Assembly (NCBI GenBank): GCA_964058845.1
Contig: CAXKVR010000168.1
Location: 41,526 to 105,525, forward strand
Direction of reading: 5' to 3'
DNA from: Carex sylvatica
Taxonomy: Eukaryota > Streptophyta > Magnoliopsida > Poales > Cyperaceae
DNA length: 64,000 bases
Shown here: positions 24,133 to 35,799 of the stretch, piece after piece
Numbering within the stretch: position 1 is the stretch's first letter
Layout of the letters: the number at the start of each line of letters is the position of its first letter
The notes under the pieces: generated by a model
The model's input: the letters and a program-made list of their open reading frames with translations, nothing else
The model's database searches: none
What the model was told of the DNA's origin: nothing
Translations under genes and position numbers: made by a program

Positions 24133-24279
24133 CAATTGCAAACAAATCAAATGTACATGATTTATTTTATTTTTTTTAAAAACCAGATAGCAGCTATTAG
24201 GTGTAGTACCAAAATGTGAAAAGAAATAAATATACTCAACTACAACAGATAGTAAAATTTAACAAAACTTCTGCCATAT

Positions 24280-25002
24280 CTATGCTTCCTTCAAAGCTCG
24301 TTCAACAACCATTGTGGGAGGCAAACATTTCCTTTGAAATATCTTGTTGTTCCTCTCTTTCCAAATATGCCAGCAAGTTGAGAAAAACAAAACCCCCCAT
24401 TTATTCCTAGGTGAATTGAGACGGCACAGCTTATAGGATTTGATTATAGTTTGTTGAATAGAATCTCCCCTGCAAAAGATACTAAATCCCAAATGAAGCG
24501 TTAATCTATTCCAACATAACCTTGCATAATCACATTCGAAGAGCAAATGAAAAGCAGTTTTCAGTGAGCACCTTTGACACAGAACACAATTTCGATCACA
24601 GTCAAAGCCTCTTTCCATCAGTACATCCCGAGTTAACAACCTCTCCTGGATGGTTAGATATGCAAATATTTTAACAGTAGAAGGAACTTTCAAATACCAT
24701 GTGAATTGAGTGACCTCTTTTGTTCTGCTGGCTGTTGTTATCACCTTATAAAATGAGCTAGCTGAGTACAACTTATTGGGAGTCAGGTTCCACTGCAACC
24801 GGTCTTATGTACCAGTATGCAATCGCTGGAAAAAAAGATAAACCTCTGCTGGCCGCCAACTCTAGAGACCATGTGCGATTTTCTTGTAAAGGTGCTATTT
24901 GGGAAGCCATAGTTGGTACCATCCAATTATCAAACCAGTATGAGACTGCATTCCTTGTACCGATTGTCCATGGTACATTGGTCAAAAAGGGGGCGCAATT
25001 TA
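24280..25002 (-). pseudogene. LINE C-terminal part (zf-RVT zinc-binding domain)
   Basis: 24280-24798 is open for 172 codons and carries the zf-RVT pattern YSASSFYKVI, then CVLCQRCSLKTAFHLLFECD (C-x2-C, H, C), then CWHIWKERNNKIF. The upstream part (about 24800-25002) needs a frame change and contains the W-x-IG...YWFDNW stretch that normally precedes zf-RVT. No RNase H domain follows. Not expressible as it stands because it is frameshifted and interrupted. Confidence 0.88.
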
Positions 25003-25339
25003 AGTCACTACTAGAATTTGAACTATTTGTATGGGACAAACAATGCTCATTTGCATGCGCTACCCATGCAATTGATACCATCTGCATGGGCATCCTACGC
25101 AAATGAGTTCATACAGTTGATATCGATGGAGATGACCCTTATTTGCATGGGGCCCATGCAAATGATCAATTGCATGGGTGCGCAAACATTTGTTGCATGG
25201 GTTAATTTTTGGCGGCCCATGCAATTATTAGGTCCCAGGCAATGACGAAATTTTTCTTTTGCATGGGCGTGCCCATCTCTTTTATATGGGTGTGGTGATA
25301 TCTTTTGCATAGGTTAAAATTAGACAGCCCATGTAATTA

Positions 25340-27840
25340 AGATGACTCTAATTTATCATAATTCTGGTGACTGTCCATGCAATTCTGATGTTGCCCATGC
25401 TAAATTACTTTCATATTAAATGTATTAATATGATAATTTATCATGAAATCAGAATAGAAAATAAACTATATGAAAATCACGTATTAATAAAGATTAACAT
25501 ATAATAGAAATAACATATGTATTGTATTAATTTTTTTTTGCATCCACAAAATATTACAAGAACCCTTGTAACTTTTGACCCAAAAGCTATACTAGTTAAC
25601 AAAAAACCCAAGTCAACACTTTAGCATAATCCAAAAGGATGCTTGTATCACATCAACACATAACTACTAGTCACAAAATAAACTAAACATATCACCACAT
25701 CCATGCAAAAACAAGGATCGATTCTTGTAACTTATAACTACTAGTGTACGGAAATCATCATCTAGACCATCTTGAGCACCTAACCCAACTTCGCTATATT
25801 AAGAACCCATAACTGACGCCATTGAAGAAGAGATCTATTAAAAAACTAGCATGAATAAGTAACCTCATACAAAAAGACAACAGTAAAGATAGACCATTAA
25901 TGAATACTTCACATTTGAATAAGAAAAAAGGACATGCATGTATATAAGCTCAATATTACCACTCAATATTACCACCGTTTTTGAAAAAAAAAAATTAAGG
26001 CATAATACAATTAGTAAAATACCTTGGTGGGCTGAAGGCTCACAAGGCCACAAGCTCGATGATTATAATAGAATCTAGATTAGGCTAAAAAAACTACAAA
26101 AAAGAGCACGTCAGTAAGTAAATTATTCAATATTAAATTAATAAAATGGATACCAAAATAACTACATTGAATTGGTATAAATGGACTAAACGAAGGGAAA
26201 CAGTTCAGAAATTACAAATATTGCAGAATAATGTAGAGGTTACTATTGAAGATATCATTCTCTAAAAATTCAAAATAACATAAAGTACCATTGCAAATTC
26301 CTTAAAAAATGGAAGGTTGCAGAAGAAGTTTCAGTAGTTGTACATAATTGCAGTAGAGTTTATTGTCATGTACCAGATTTTTGTAAATAGCTTAAGAACA
26401 ATGGGAACATTTGAATGGTAATTACGGAACTTGGCAGTTCTAATTAAAACAAGGTATAGTCAATTACCTTCATGCCCACCAGTGGGACCCACTCAACAGA
26501 AGTTCCTGTAGCTTTGGACAGGAACTCAGCCAATGTCACCTCAGCTATTGCTTGTAGACTATCCAATGACATCCAATGAAAAACTAATTAGTAAACAACC
26601 CAAGTGAGAGAAAAATAAAGGCGAAACCATACTAAAATGAATAATAAATTTTGCACTCAGAAAATTAAAATTAAAACTAAAAAACTATGCAATATTTTTT
26701 AGCAAGATGATAATTATACACTGTAAGGACATATCAATCATTATTTAACTTTCTTGGTTATTAAAAAAGAACTGAATATAGTAAACGTAATGACAAACTT
26801 TATGCATTTATAATCTATTTGCATGTAACTTACTCCAATCAAATATGCAAAAGCCACAAATTAATATTTAAAACCCAAGTACTAGGACAATCACATGTAC
26901 TTAAATTTAAAGATCACCCTCATATGTTAAAATTAGTGTATATTATACTTATCTTGGACTTGGACTTGGACTAGGATAATCAAATCAGTAATTAAATAAA
27001 TCATAAAAAGAAATAATCATCACTGGAAAATTATTGCATCCAAAGAATTTCTAATTAGTTCATTGCCACAGCTTTCTCCAATTTTGTCTCAGATGCTCGC
27101 TTTGCTTCCGTTCCATTTGCAAAAATCTAGAAAAAAATAAAGACGTTGCATTAAATTTGTTCTCTCAAATGTTTCAATCTAGAAACAAATATATGCAAAG
27201 TTAGCAATCTTTGGACTAGTGTATGACAGGTAAGAAAGAACCACAAACCTCAAACAAGTTATGTGAAACAACAACAAAAATCAACCGCAACAGCCCAACT
27301 CTTCATCTGATACTCACAACCTCTTGACTCGGATGACAAATGATCACTTAATAGAGGTTCAATGCTCAGCTCAAGGGAATTGATCAAGTATAACTGCTAT
27401 ATGTAATAAAAATACAATACACTTTTATCAATTACTCACCACGAAATATTCAAAAACAAAAGTGCAGAAATATATCAGCCAAAAAACAAAACAGCATTGA
27501 CCAGAACAGCATAGCTGGTTCAAATGTAAATAGATAATTTGAATTTGCTTCCAGTATTAAGAAGAAAAACAACAATAAATACAATTTCAATCTCTGTTGT
27601 TTCACTTCTGCCAATTTCACTCCGACATTTGGCACTAATATCTAGCAAAGTTGACAGCTAGTAAATCGAATGTAATAACCAAGTAGCGATAGTTTCAATC
27701 CTAACTTATGGTGTCTATTTTACCAAACTGGGTATTTAATTTCTTAGAATATTTGTGATTGCAAATAAAATTTGACATAAGTATATTACTGTGCAAGTGA
27801 AATTGGGTAATTTATCCTAAGACTTATACCGTGCAAGTGA
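25340..27840. other. CACTA interior, non-coding part
   Basis: AT-rich sequence between the subterminal arrays of the CACTA element. No ORF with recognisable similarity was found, and the short open frames are scattered and unsupported. Confidence 0.45.
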
Positions 27841-28124
27841 AATTTATCAATTACCATTGCACGGCAAGGTTTGAGGAGCGGCTTGGCGAAGGATAGGGGG
27901 AGTGGCTGGGCGGAGGAGAGGGGTTGTGACGGTACAGATTCGCCTTAAACAAGTAATAAACGAAATCTCTTAAACGAAAAGCTAAAATAGAGTAAAAACC
28001 TAGCCTAACCACGACATCTTGTGATGGAAGAGCAGCCCCGACGGTACGGGTTCGCCTGTGCACTAGGCACGCTGTCCCTTCTCAGAGTGGCGTAGCTGAT
28101 ATAACCTGAATTACCAGCTAGAAA

Positions 28125-28323
28125 TCAATACGTGGTGGGATCATCGACCTCGTCTTGCGAGCACTCGCCGATTGAGTCACCGGAGCAGCGGGAGTTGGAG
28201 GAAACAGAGAGGCCATAGGCGGAAAGAGGTAGATCCGAGTGGAGAGCAAGAGATGAAGAGAAGAGAGAGAGAGAGTAGAAGCAGCAGGAGAGGGAAGAGA
28301 AGAGAGAGCTTGGCCATGGCCAT
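28125..28323 (-). pseudogene. Possible captured fragment of a RALF-like peptide gene inside the CACTA element
   Basis: From the ATG at 28321-28323 (GCCATGG context) the frame gives a signal-peptide-like start (MAMAKLSLLFPLLLLLLSLS...). After an apparent frameshift near 28235, the neighbouring frame gives SSNSRCSGDSIGECSQDE and stops at 28125. A hydrophobic leader followed by C-x-G-x-I-x-EC and acidic residues is what I recall of the pro-region of rapid alkalinisation factor (RALF) precursors. The mature peptide (YISY and the four cysteines) is absent. The identification rests on a short motif and could be wrong. The location inside the element fits gene capture by CACTA elements. Confidence 0.4.
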
Positions 28324-28736
28324 GGAAATGACGGCATCTCTTTCTTTTGTTGTGAGGCGGCGAGGGTTACAGCTGAGAGAGAGAACAGATCTAAAAATTA
28401 TCAACGAGACATATTTGTATGGGTACATTGGTTGTCAATTGAATGAGTATTTACATCAATTATATGAGATTATTAATTGCATGGGCCGAAATTTTTAGCC
28501 CATACAAATTAGTTTGCGCACCCATGCAGAAAATATTAATTGTATGGGATTCACTTAAACATGCAATTCCATTTAATTACCTATGCAAATAATCAAAATT
28601 CTAGTAGTGAGTAGCTGGCTCCAAAAAAAAGATCCTCGAACCATCCAAATACGGTGTTTGTGTCTAGCTGCCGTAATCGATTTTATAGAGATAATTGTTT
28701 GCAACCATAACGAATCATGTTGTCTATATTAGATTT

Positions 28737-29702
28737 TCAACCCTCGAGTTTTGACTCCAGTCTTTCAATTAAAGGCATAAAATCCATACTTGTTGGCCGT
28801 TTAATAGTTAGAGGGAGACCCAAGTAAGTTACTGGAAAGTCCGTTAAAGTACAACCTAGTATGGCTGAACTTGTTGCTATGTCTTCTGAGATTAGATTGA
28901 TCGGTATCCATGAACTTTTATGAAAGTTGATTTGTAGGCCTGAAACAGCAGTGAAAAGGCGAAGTATGATTTTTGAAGATACCAAGGTAGTGGTAGAGGT
29001 GTCTGCAATTAGTACCGTATCATCGGCATATTGGTGCATGAGCACTGCTTGCCGCAATTTAGAAGAAATCCTGCTATGAATTGAGACATTGATAATTTGA
29101 ATCATCTTTTGGAGAACATCTACGGCTAAATTAAACAACATAGGGGACAGCGGGTCCCCTTGGCGCAATCCCTTCCGATGGGAAAAGAATTACGTCTCTT
29201 TACCATTCATAATGATTCTTGAAGATGCTGTGCTTAATCCATGTGATCCACCTTGCAGGAAAGCCTCTTGCCATCATAACACATTTCAAAAAACTCCAGT
29301 TTACCGAATCGAAGGCTTTTGCAAAATACAACTTGACAAAGCAAGCCGATTTGCCACTCTGTGAGATGTGATGCAGAATCTCTCTCGTAGAGTTGAAATT
29401 TTCTGTGATTTGCCTACCCTGAATAAAAGCTGCCTGGGATGGAAAAATCAAGGCTGGAAGATAGTCCCTTAGTCGATTGGCTAGGATTTTAAAAATTAGT
29501 TTCGGCACGACATTCATAACACTAATCGGTCTAAAATCACTGACCTGTTTAGGCTCATCTATCTTGGGAATCATAGTGATATTGGCTTGATTAATAGACG
29601 TGAGGTCAATGGTATGTTCAAAAAAGCCTAGAACAATCTGGGTTATATCGGATTTAACAATTGGCCAATGAACCTGGAAAAATTCATTAACAATTCCGTC
29701 GG
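28737..29702 (-). pseudogene. LINE reverse transcriptase part
   Basis: Two overlapping blocks encode the RT core: 29200-29702 (PDGIV, TMIPKIDEPK, SDFRPISVMN, LANRLRDYLP, QAAFIQGRQI, VKLYFAKAFDSVNW) and 28737-29168 (RQGDPLSPMLF, YADDTVLIAD, LQINFHKSSW, VTYLGLPL). The first catalytic Asp lies in AFDSVNW and the YADD box is intact, but the two blocks are offset by a frameshift/stop around 29170-29200. Inactive relic. Confidence 0.92.
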
Positions 29703-29717
29703 GTACATGATTTATTT

Positions 29718-32107
29718 AGAGTAGAGATGCAAAGTAGGAATGTTAAAGTATATTCACAACAAGGACATATCTTAGTGTATTTCAAAGAGCACTAAGTTAC
29801 CCCGTAATTTAAAATTAGTATCATGTATGTGCGTTGTAATTGAGCATATTATAAGAAAACAAAAAAATCTCATACAAAATGACAAAATTTTATAAAAAAA
29901 TAGATTAATGAAAAGAATAATTATTCAAAAATATCCATTGAATAAAATTAAAACATATTAGTTCTAAATTTAAATTATAAATAAAAAATTAATTAGTATA
30001 ATCAAGTTCAATGAGAAACAAAAAAAAAAAGAATCAAAACAGTTTAACTTAAATTTTATCATAATATTAAGAATATTGTACAACAAATATTGCACCAATG
30101 AAGTAAGTCAATGGTTTATATTGAAAAGGCAAGAAATTTTTATGCACAAGGAGTTGTAGCTTACAAAAAAATATTTTTGCAATTAATCTGTATTGACGAC
30201 AGAATTTCTGATTCATATTTTAATTTTTTACTAATCATTTTTCATACTATCTGTATTGATGACAGGGTTTCTGAATCATATTTTGCAAAATCTCATCTGT
30301 GATTAGCGTATCATTTTCTAAATAATATTTTTAAAATGGATAAAAATCAAGACTAATTATAAAATCGAGTATCTAAAAATCAAATAAAGAGATTTATGAA
30401 AGTTTTTCTTTTTTAAAATAGAGAAATCAAAACATCTACTTGTGACGAGTACGTGTCTAAATAAATTTAGACTTATATACGTAAAAATATATCAAAAATA
30501 TGCATAGAATAAGAAAATATATTATTTGATTGGAGAACTGATATTCAATTAGAAATTTCATTTTTTTAATAACAACCATTGAAGGATCAGAATATCTACA
30601 TGCTTAATATAAGAATAGATATTTTAATTATGTATATTAAATTTTTTTTTTTTTTATATATACTTCAGTCACCTTTATAATATATCAAATGTTTGTTTAT
30701 AATATAGTAATTAAAGTTGTTTATTGTGATTGTGAAAAAATTGAGTTCAAATCTACTCACTACATTATACATTTTTACTTTTTATTTTTTAAGCCACATC
30801 TATCTATATATATATTTTTTAAGTATTATAAAGTAGCCCAAAACATTACTCATTGTGGAGGCCTCAAAAGAATGTGATTAGTGGAATGTGACAATTTTGA
30901 TCCACATTTATTTCCATAGAGGCTCCAATGTATTTGGATTTTGGACCAACAAAATGATTATTAGCATCGCCACTACAAATCTCCTTCCAATTGCCTCTGT
31001 AACCTATGTGAATAATTATTATATGTTGATTATTATTTTATTAATTTATATAAAATCAAAATAAAAAAGTAATGATTTTTAATATATATATAAAAAAAAT
31101 AATATAGATCGTATTTAATAATTTTATTTTGACATATAAATTTTAAAATTTTAGATATTTTATAATGATAAAATAAAAAAATAGAGTTTTGACTTTTGAC
31201 TTTAGATATTTTATAATGATAAAATAAAAAATAGAGTTTTGAGTTTTGATGTATAAATTTTATAATTTTTATTATTATAAAATAAAAAAGTAAAAAAAGG
31301 TAAAAAAAAATGATGACATTAAACCCTCTAAAAAAAACACGTCACATTGTACATATAAAACTCATAAAAAAAATTAATCCCTCCTCTTAATTAATTAATA
31401 ATTATAATCTTCATTGATTGTTGCTCATCAACAAAATTCAATAATTTTTACTTTATGAACATACAATGTAACAATTTTTTTTTTTTTTAGTTTTGGTCTT
31501 TGTATGTAACTATAAACTTTAATAATCTTTGTATGAATGAGATCATACAAAAATACAACTTTTTTTTTGACATATTAATTTTATGTGTTGAATAATAAAT
31601 TTTATAAAGAATCAAAATAGTAAATTTTAAAGCCATACCACTAATTAGTACTTAAATCTTCAATTAAAGTGCATATCATAATATCTAAACAATAATGTTA
31701 TAACAATCATATAACATTAATAGTAATGAATATCTACATGAATATATTAAGATAATTAATCAGCAAATATCCACACATCAATATGATTTTTTCAAATCAT
31801 CTATTAAAAAAAATTTAACTCCATTATAGTCTCTCCAGTATTCTCTTAATTTATCTGCATCAAATTAGAAACAAAACAAAACAAAAAAAAAAGAGATTCA
31901 AAAGTTGAATAATTAAGTTAATATAATGTAATTTTATTTTACAAGAACTAAATATTTATTTTATTTTATTTTTAATAAAAAATAAATTACGAAACAATAT
32001 AACTATTCATTTGTATCTCAACATCTAAACAAAAGATATATATATATATATCCTAATAGCTAGACTAACAGAGCAGTAGCAAATATTACAGAAAACACTA
32101 GAAATCA
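29718..32107. other. AT-rich intergenic DNA
   Basis: No gene. A direct repeat of about 60 bases occurs at 30183-30300, where CTGTATTGACGACAGAATTTCTGA is followed by a diverged second copy. Around 31030-31300 there is a partial copy of the fold-back family seen at 9745-10735, with an internal tandem repeat of TTTAGATATTTTATAATGATAAAATAAAAAA. Several homopolymer runs are present. Confidence 0.5.
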
Positions 32108-32600
32108 TTACAGCACTGAATTACAATCAATATCATCTCCAGAGGAGCAGCTTGAATCAGGACCAGACCCAGAATTTGAAGAAATGAAGTAATCAAGCAG
32201 CTCTATATACCAATCTCTCGGTAAACGGTGAGATCGATCAACAAGATAGTCTTCCAAGTCAAATTAAACTCTTCTAAATCAAGTGTGAGATCCGATCTTA
32301 GGGAGTTCGATCGTCGTTTCTGAGTATCTGAATCCGAAATTTCTATAATGGTGTCTATCTGATTCAAAGGAGCAACATCAAAAGACAACTAAAATAAATT
32401 GTCATTTCTAGCTTTGAATCAATAAAAGGCTAAAGATATAATTGATGATCTAACTTTATTATTTAGAATTAATCAAACAACACATCTCATTTTTTTTTTT
32501 TTTCAAAGAAGACAAATATATAAAAATAAAAAATCCAACTTTATTATTTATTAGAATGAAAAATAATCTTACCTGTCGACTTCAGTGCATTCATAAAAAG
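32108..32600 (-). pseudogene. Uncharacterised locus, probably a broken small gene
   Basis: On the minus strand there is a donor (GACAG|GTAAGATT at 32572-32578) and an acceptor (TATTTTAG|TTGTC at 32388). The second segment reads IEISDSDTQKRRSNSLRSDL, then TLDLEE; in a shifted frame it continues LEDYLVDRSHRLPRDWYIEL, LDYFISSNSGSGPDSSCSSG and GDDIDCNSVL-stop (to 32112). Each part has protein-like composition, but joining them needs a frameshift near 32250. The upstream part matches non-coding sequence at about 40480-40660 and 46660-46840, so this locus seems to be the more complete relative of a region duplicated downstream. Family unknown. Confidence 0.35.
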
Positions 32601-32989
32601 CCAAAAAATATGTAACATCAACAATCAAATAGAGAGAGAAGAAAAATATATCAAACGCGCACAGCGTGGCACGATCAAATCTTTAGTGATCGAGATCGTA
32701 CACCGTTGTGCACGTGTAATACAATTCCTCTCGTACACAAACACACACACAGATCCAACTCAGATCTGCTGTCCTTTAAATAAGATAACAGGACCTTGTT
32801 ATTTCAAATCTAACCGTTAAACTGTATTGAAATTCGCGCATGAAAAATCTAATAGTTAGATTTAGAATAACATAACCCTCTTATTCCATTTGAAGAACAA
32901 CAGAATCGGATCCCCACACATATACACTTTGAGAATCTAATGATGCCCATTTGAGATTATATATCTAGTTAATTAGCTGCTTGTTTGAG

Positions 32990-33935
32990 TTATATCTATA
33001 TATACAGGTTAAAATGCATGTATGCATTCAAATAATTTGTAAGGTAGCTACCATGCAGGGGAGATGCACCACACGTGATGAAGCCAGGTGTCGAGCAAAT
33101 AGAAAGCCACATTACTTTGCAATAAATGCTGAGTTTATAAGAGTTCCTTGTGGGTGAAGAAAGATAGTCAAAATTGGATTATTTTCTCAATTCCAATATT
33201 CTTGTACAGCACTGACATGTGTACAAAAGAGAGGCTTGAAGCGGCAATAGCTATCTTGGCATCTCATAACTGTTGCCACCTAATTCAAAACTCATCCAAT
33301 ATACTTTATATTCTCATAAAATTTACAAATTAATATATTTTATTCATGCTTTAATAATTTCAACTTCCAAAAAGTTACCAAAATCATCATCTCAACTTGA
33401 CATTTTATCATCTATATTGACATTTTATAGTTATAAAATGTAAAAAGAAAAGAAATATGAATCCACAATAGACACATAAAAATAATATATACGAAGTAAT
33501 TAAGATGATACATAAATTAAGTATATTCAATTATATATATGTTAGATGTATGTACCTCAAAAGAACCAAGATAATATAATTACATAAATCAAAGACACAA
33601 ACTTAAGTGAGTGAAATTACTTTTAAATCAATGTAACGGAATGAATGAATTTTCCTTATTAAATATATTATGTGCAACGAATTTTAAATTCATAAATCTA
33701 TATACAAAGGAAAAATATCTTGTGTAGTTCCTAATTGTTTTTGTTAATATGTTTTAAACACGTTGTTCCAATAAGAAAGATTGTTTATAAAAAAAATGTC
33801 ATTAATTGTGAATTTTTTTACAAACTAACCTATCTTCCGAAAAGATCAAACAAAATGGATAACAAAATTCATGACAGTGTTGTGACATATGTGAAAGTAG
33901 AGGAATGAGACAATCTTAAGAGGTTCGATAATTTG
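32990..33935. repeat. Tandem duplication of about 0.95 kb, unit 1
   Basis: Matches unit 2 (33940-35355) over its whole length, including GGAGATGCACCACACGTGATG, GTGTACAAAAGAGAGGCTTGA, GGCATCTCATAACTGTTGCC and TGTAACGGAATGAATGAATTTTCC. Unit 1 keeps about 80 bp (33119-33200) that unit 2 lacks. Confidence 0.8.
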
Positions 33936-33963
33936 TATGTATAAACACGTTAAAATGTATGTA

Positions 33964-33966
<3 letters not shown>

Positions 33967-34002
<36 letters not shown>
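33967..34002. repeat. (TA)n microsatellite
   Basis: About 18 uninterrupted TA dinucleotides. The equivalent place in tandem unit 1 (about 32995-33005) has only a few. Confidence 0.85.
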
Positions 34003-34005
<3 letters not shown>

Positions 34006-34034
34006 TATAGTTTGTATGTAAGGTGGCTAGCAGC

Positions 34035-34519
34035 TGATTGGAAAAAAACGTGCCGTGTTGTGACTAATATGCTGTGACTTTGGTCTTATGTCGTACTGTG
34101 CTGTGATCAAGTGAACAGTGACACGTGCCGTGCCGTGACTAAAATGTTGAGGGGTGGTGACTGGCGTGCCGTGTCCAAACGTAATTGATTATGTTTCTCA
34201 CATTTAACTATTTTTTTTCATAATTTAAGTTAGTTTATTTAAGATTTACCATTTGATTAAGACCTAACGATCATAATTATACGTGGCTCGTGTGATTACG
34301 TGACATGCCGTGCCGTGCTGTGATTAGATATTTCGCGTGACGTGACGTGATATGACGTGACCAGATATTTTGCGTGCCGTGCCGTACCAAATTTTTTAAA
34401 AGTTAATCAGGACACGCAAATGATCACGACATAGAACACACAAATCACAGCACAGAACAGTCACACATACTTACCGTTCCGTGATAGAGCCGGCTCCGCG
34501 TACCATTTTTTTCACTCTA
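34035..34519. mobile_element. hAT-type MITE with GTGCCGTG sub-repeats, 485 bp, 8-bp target duplication
   Basis: The ends TGATTGGAAAAAAACG and ATTTTTTTCACTCTA are imperfect inverted repeats, and the identical 8-bp CTAGCAGC flanks them at 34027-34034 and 34520-34527. The arms hold many copies of CGTGCCGTG/GTGCTGTGA-like words in opposite orientations around an AT-rich centre. A second, inverted copy is at 58335-58797. Confidence 0.82.
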
Positions 34520-35393
34520 CTAGCAGCGTAGCATTAGCAAGGGAGATGCACCCCACGTGATGAAGCCAGGTGTAGAGCAAATAGAAAGCCACATTAGTTT
34601 GCAATTGTACAGCACTGACATGTGTACAAAAGAGAGGCTTCAGGCGGCAATAGCTATCTTGGCATCTCATAACTGTTGCCACCTAATTCAAAACTCGTCC
34701 AATATTACTTTATATTCTCATAAAATTTACAAATTAATATATTTTATTCATACTTTAATCATTTCAACTTCCAAAAGTTACCAAAATCATGATCTCAACT
34801 TGACATTTTATCATCTATATATATATATTGACATTTTATATATTATAAACTGTAAAAAGAAAAAAAAAATATGAATCTACAATAGACACATAAAAATAAT
34901 ATATACGAAGTAAGATGATACATAAATTAAGTATATTTAATTATATATATATTAGATGTATGTACCTCAAAAGAACCAAGATAATATATATAATTACATA
35001 AATCAAATTAAGACACAAATTTAAGTGCGTGAATCTTTTAAATCAATGTAACGGAATGAATGAATTTTCCTTATTAAATATATTATGTGCAACAAATTTT
35101 AAATTCATAAATCTATATACGAAGGAAAAATATCTTGTGTAGTTCCTAATTTGTTTTTGTTAATATGTTTGAATATAATTACGTACGTTGTTCCAATAAG
35201 AAAGATTCTTTATAAAAATGTCATTAATGTGAGATTTTTTACAAACTAACCAATCTTCTGAAAAGATCAAACAAAATGGGCAATAAAATTCATGGTGGTA
35301 TTGTGGCATGTGTGAAAATAGAGAAATGAAATAATTTTTAGAGGTTCAGTAATGTTTTTGGCACTACTCGCATCTAATATTGTTGAGGAAATG

Positions 35394-35540
35394 AAACTAC
35401 AAGAATATTGCGACAGTATCTGCGAGGGATATACTGACGGTATACTCTCGCGGATACTCCCATCGCTAATAGAAAAAAAAAATATTTCTATCAGTATATC
35501 CTCACAAATAGTCACTTTTTACCCTCACGGATACTGATCC
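35394..35540. repeat. CACTA-like terminus fragment
   Basis: ACTACAAGAATATTGCGACAG followed by near-repeats of TGCGAGGGATATACTGACGG / CTCTCGCGGATACTCC / CTCACGGATACTGA. The ACTACAAGAA start with short alternating subterminal words is typical of CACTA element ends, but the opposite end is not visible. Confidence 0.4.
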
Positions 35541-35799
35541 ATTCTTATAAGTAATTCAGTTTTGTAGAAGAACTAGTGCAATGAACCATAGATTTGTGTT
35601 AGATACAAAAAGAATGAGAAGTTAACATATATTTGTGTAAAATTATAATGTAAACACATTTATATAATTCAAACTTAATAGTCTCTACCAAACATTTTAA
35701 AAAAAATTATCCCCTTTCAAAATATCTTCATAAAATGTCTCTGTGAGTCGCATATTTTATTTCCCTTTCCTTTTCCTCCCTCACCCCTCTATTTTCAGG

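Larger units (their letters stand above)
25006..28609. mobile_element. Non-autonomous CACTA (En/Spm) element, 3604 bp
   Basis: The termini are CACTACTAGAATTTGA and TCAAAATTCTAGTAGTG, inverted repeats starting with the CACTA signature. They are flanked by the 3-bp duplication AGT at 25003-25005 and 28610-28612. Subterminal regions hold many copies of TTGCATGGG/CCCATGCAA in both orientations (25030-25330 and 28470-28590), the transposase-binding arrays typical of CACTA elements. The interior has no transposase (no TNP2-like ORF), so movement depends on a partner elsewhere. The interior near 27850-28330 is GC-richer and looks like captured host sequence. Confidence 0.92.
24168..29702 (-). mobile_element. 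5'-truncated L1-type LINE, split by a CACTA element
   Basis: The 15-bp repeat GTACATGATTTATTT flanks the whole unit at 24153-24167 and 29703-29717. Reading on the minus strand, the LINE starts inside reverse transcriptase (PDGIVNEFFQ, the motif just before the RT core). It continues through SDFRPISVMNV, the A motif (FAKAFDSVNW), YADD and VTYLGLPL, then resumes beyond the CACTA insertion with TNVPWTIGTRNAVSYWFDNW and a zf-RVT domain. It ends in a 3' UTR and an A-rich tail. Without the CACTA it is about 1.93 kb, so most of the 5' half (ORF1, endonuclease) was never copied, and roughly 200 codons between the RT thumb and the zf-RVT region have also been lost. Confidence 0.92.
33940..35355. repeat. 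Tandem duplication unit 2, interrupted by a hAT MITE
   Basis: Direct, head-to-tail second copy of 32990-33935. It carries an expanded (TA)n run at about 33967-34002 and the hAT element 34035-34519, both absent from unit 1. A short open frame containing STDMCTKER and ASHNCCHLIQNSS is kept in both copies, but it has no recognisable family and is probably not a gene. Confidence 0.8.

Noticed and set aside
25006..25310. Short open frames containing CMG/MQL repeats
   Set aside because: They translate the TTGCATGGG subterminal arrays of the CACTA element.
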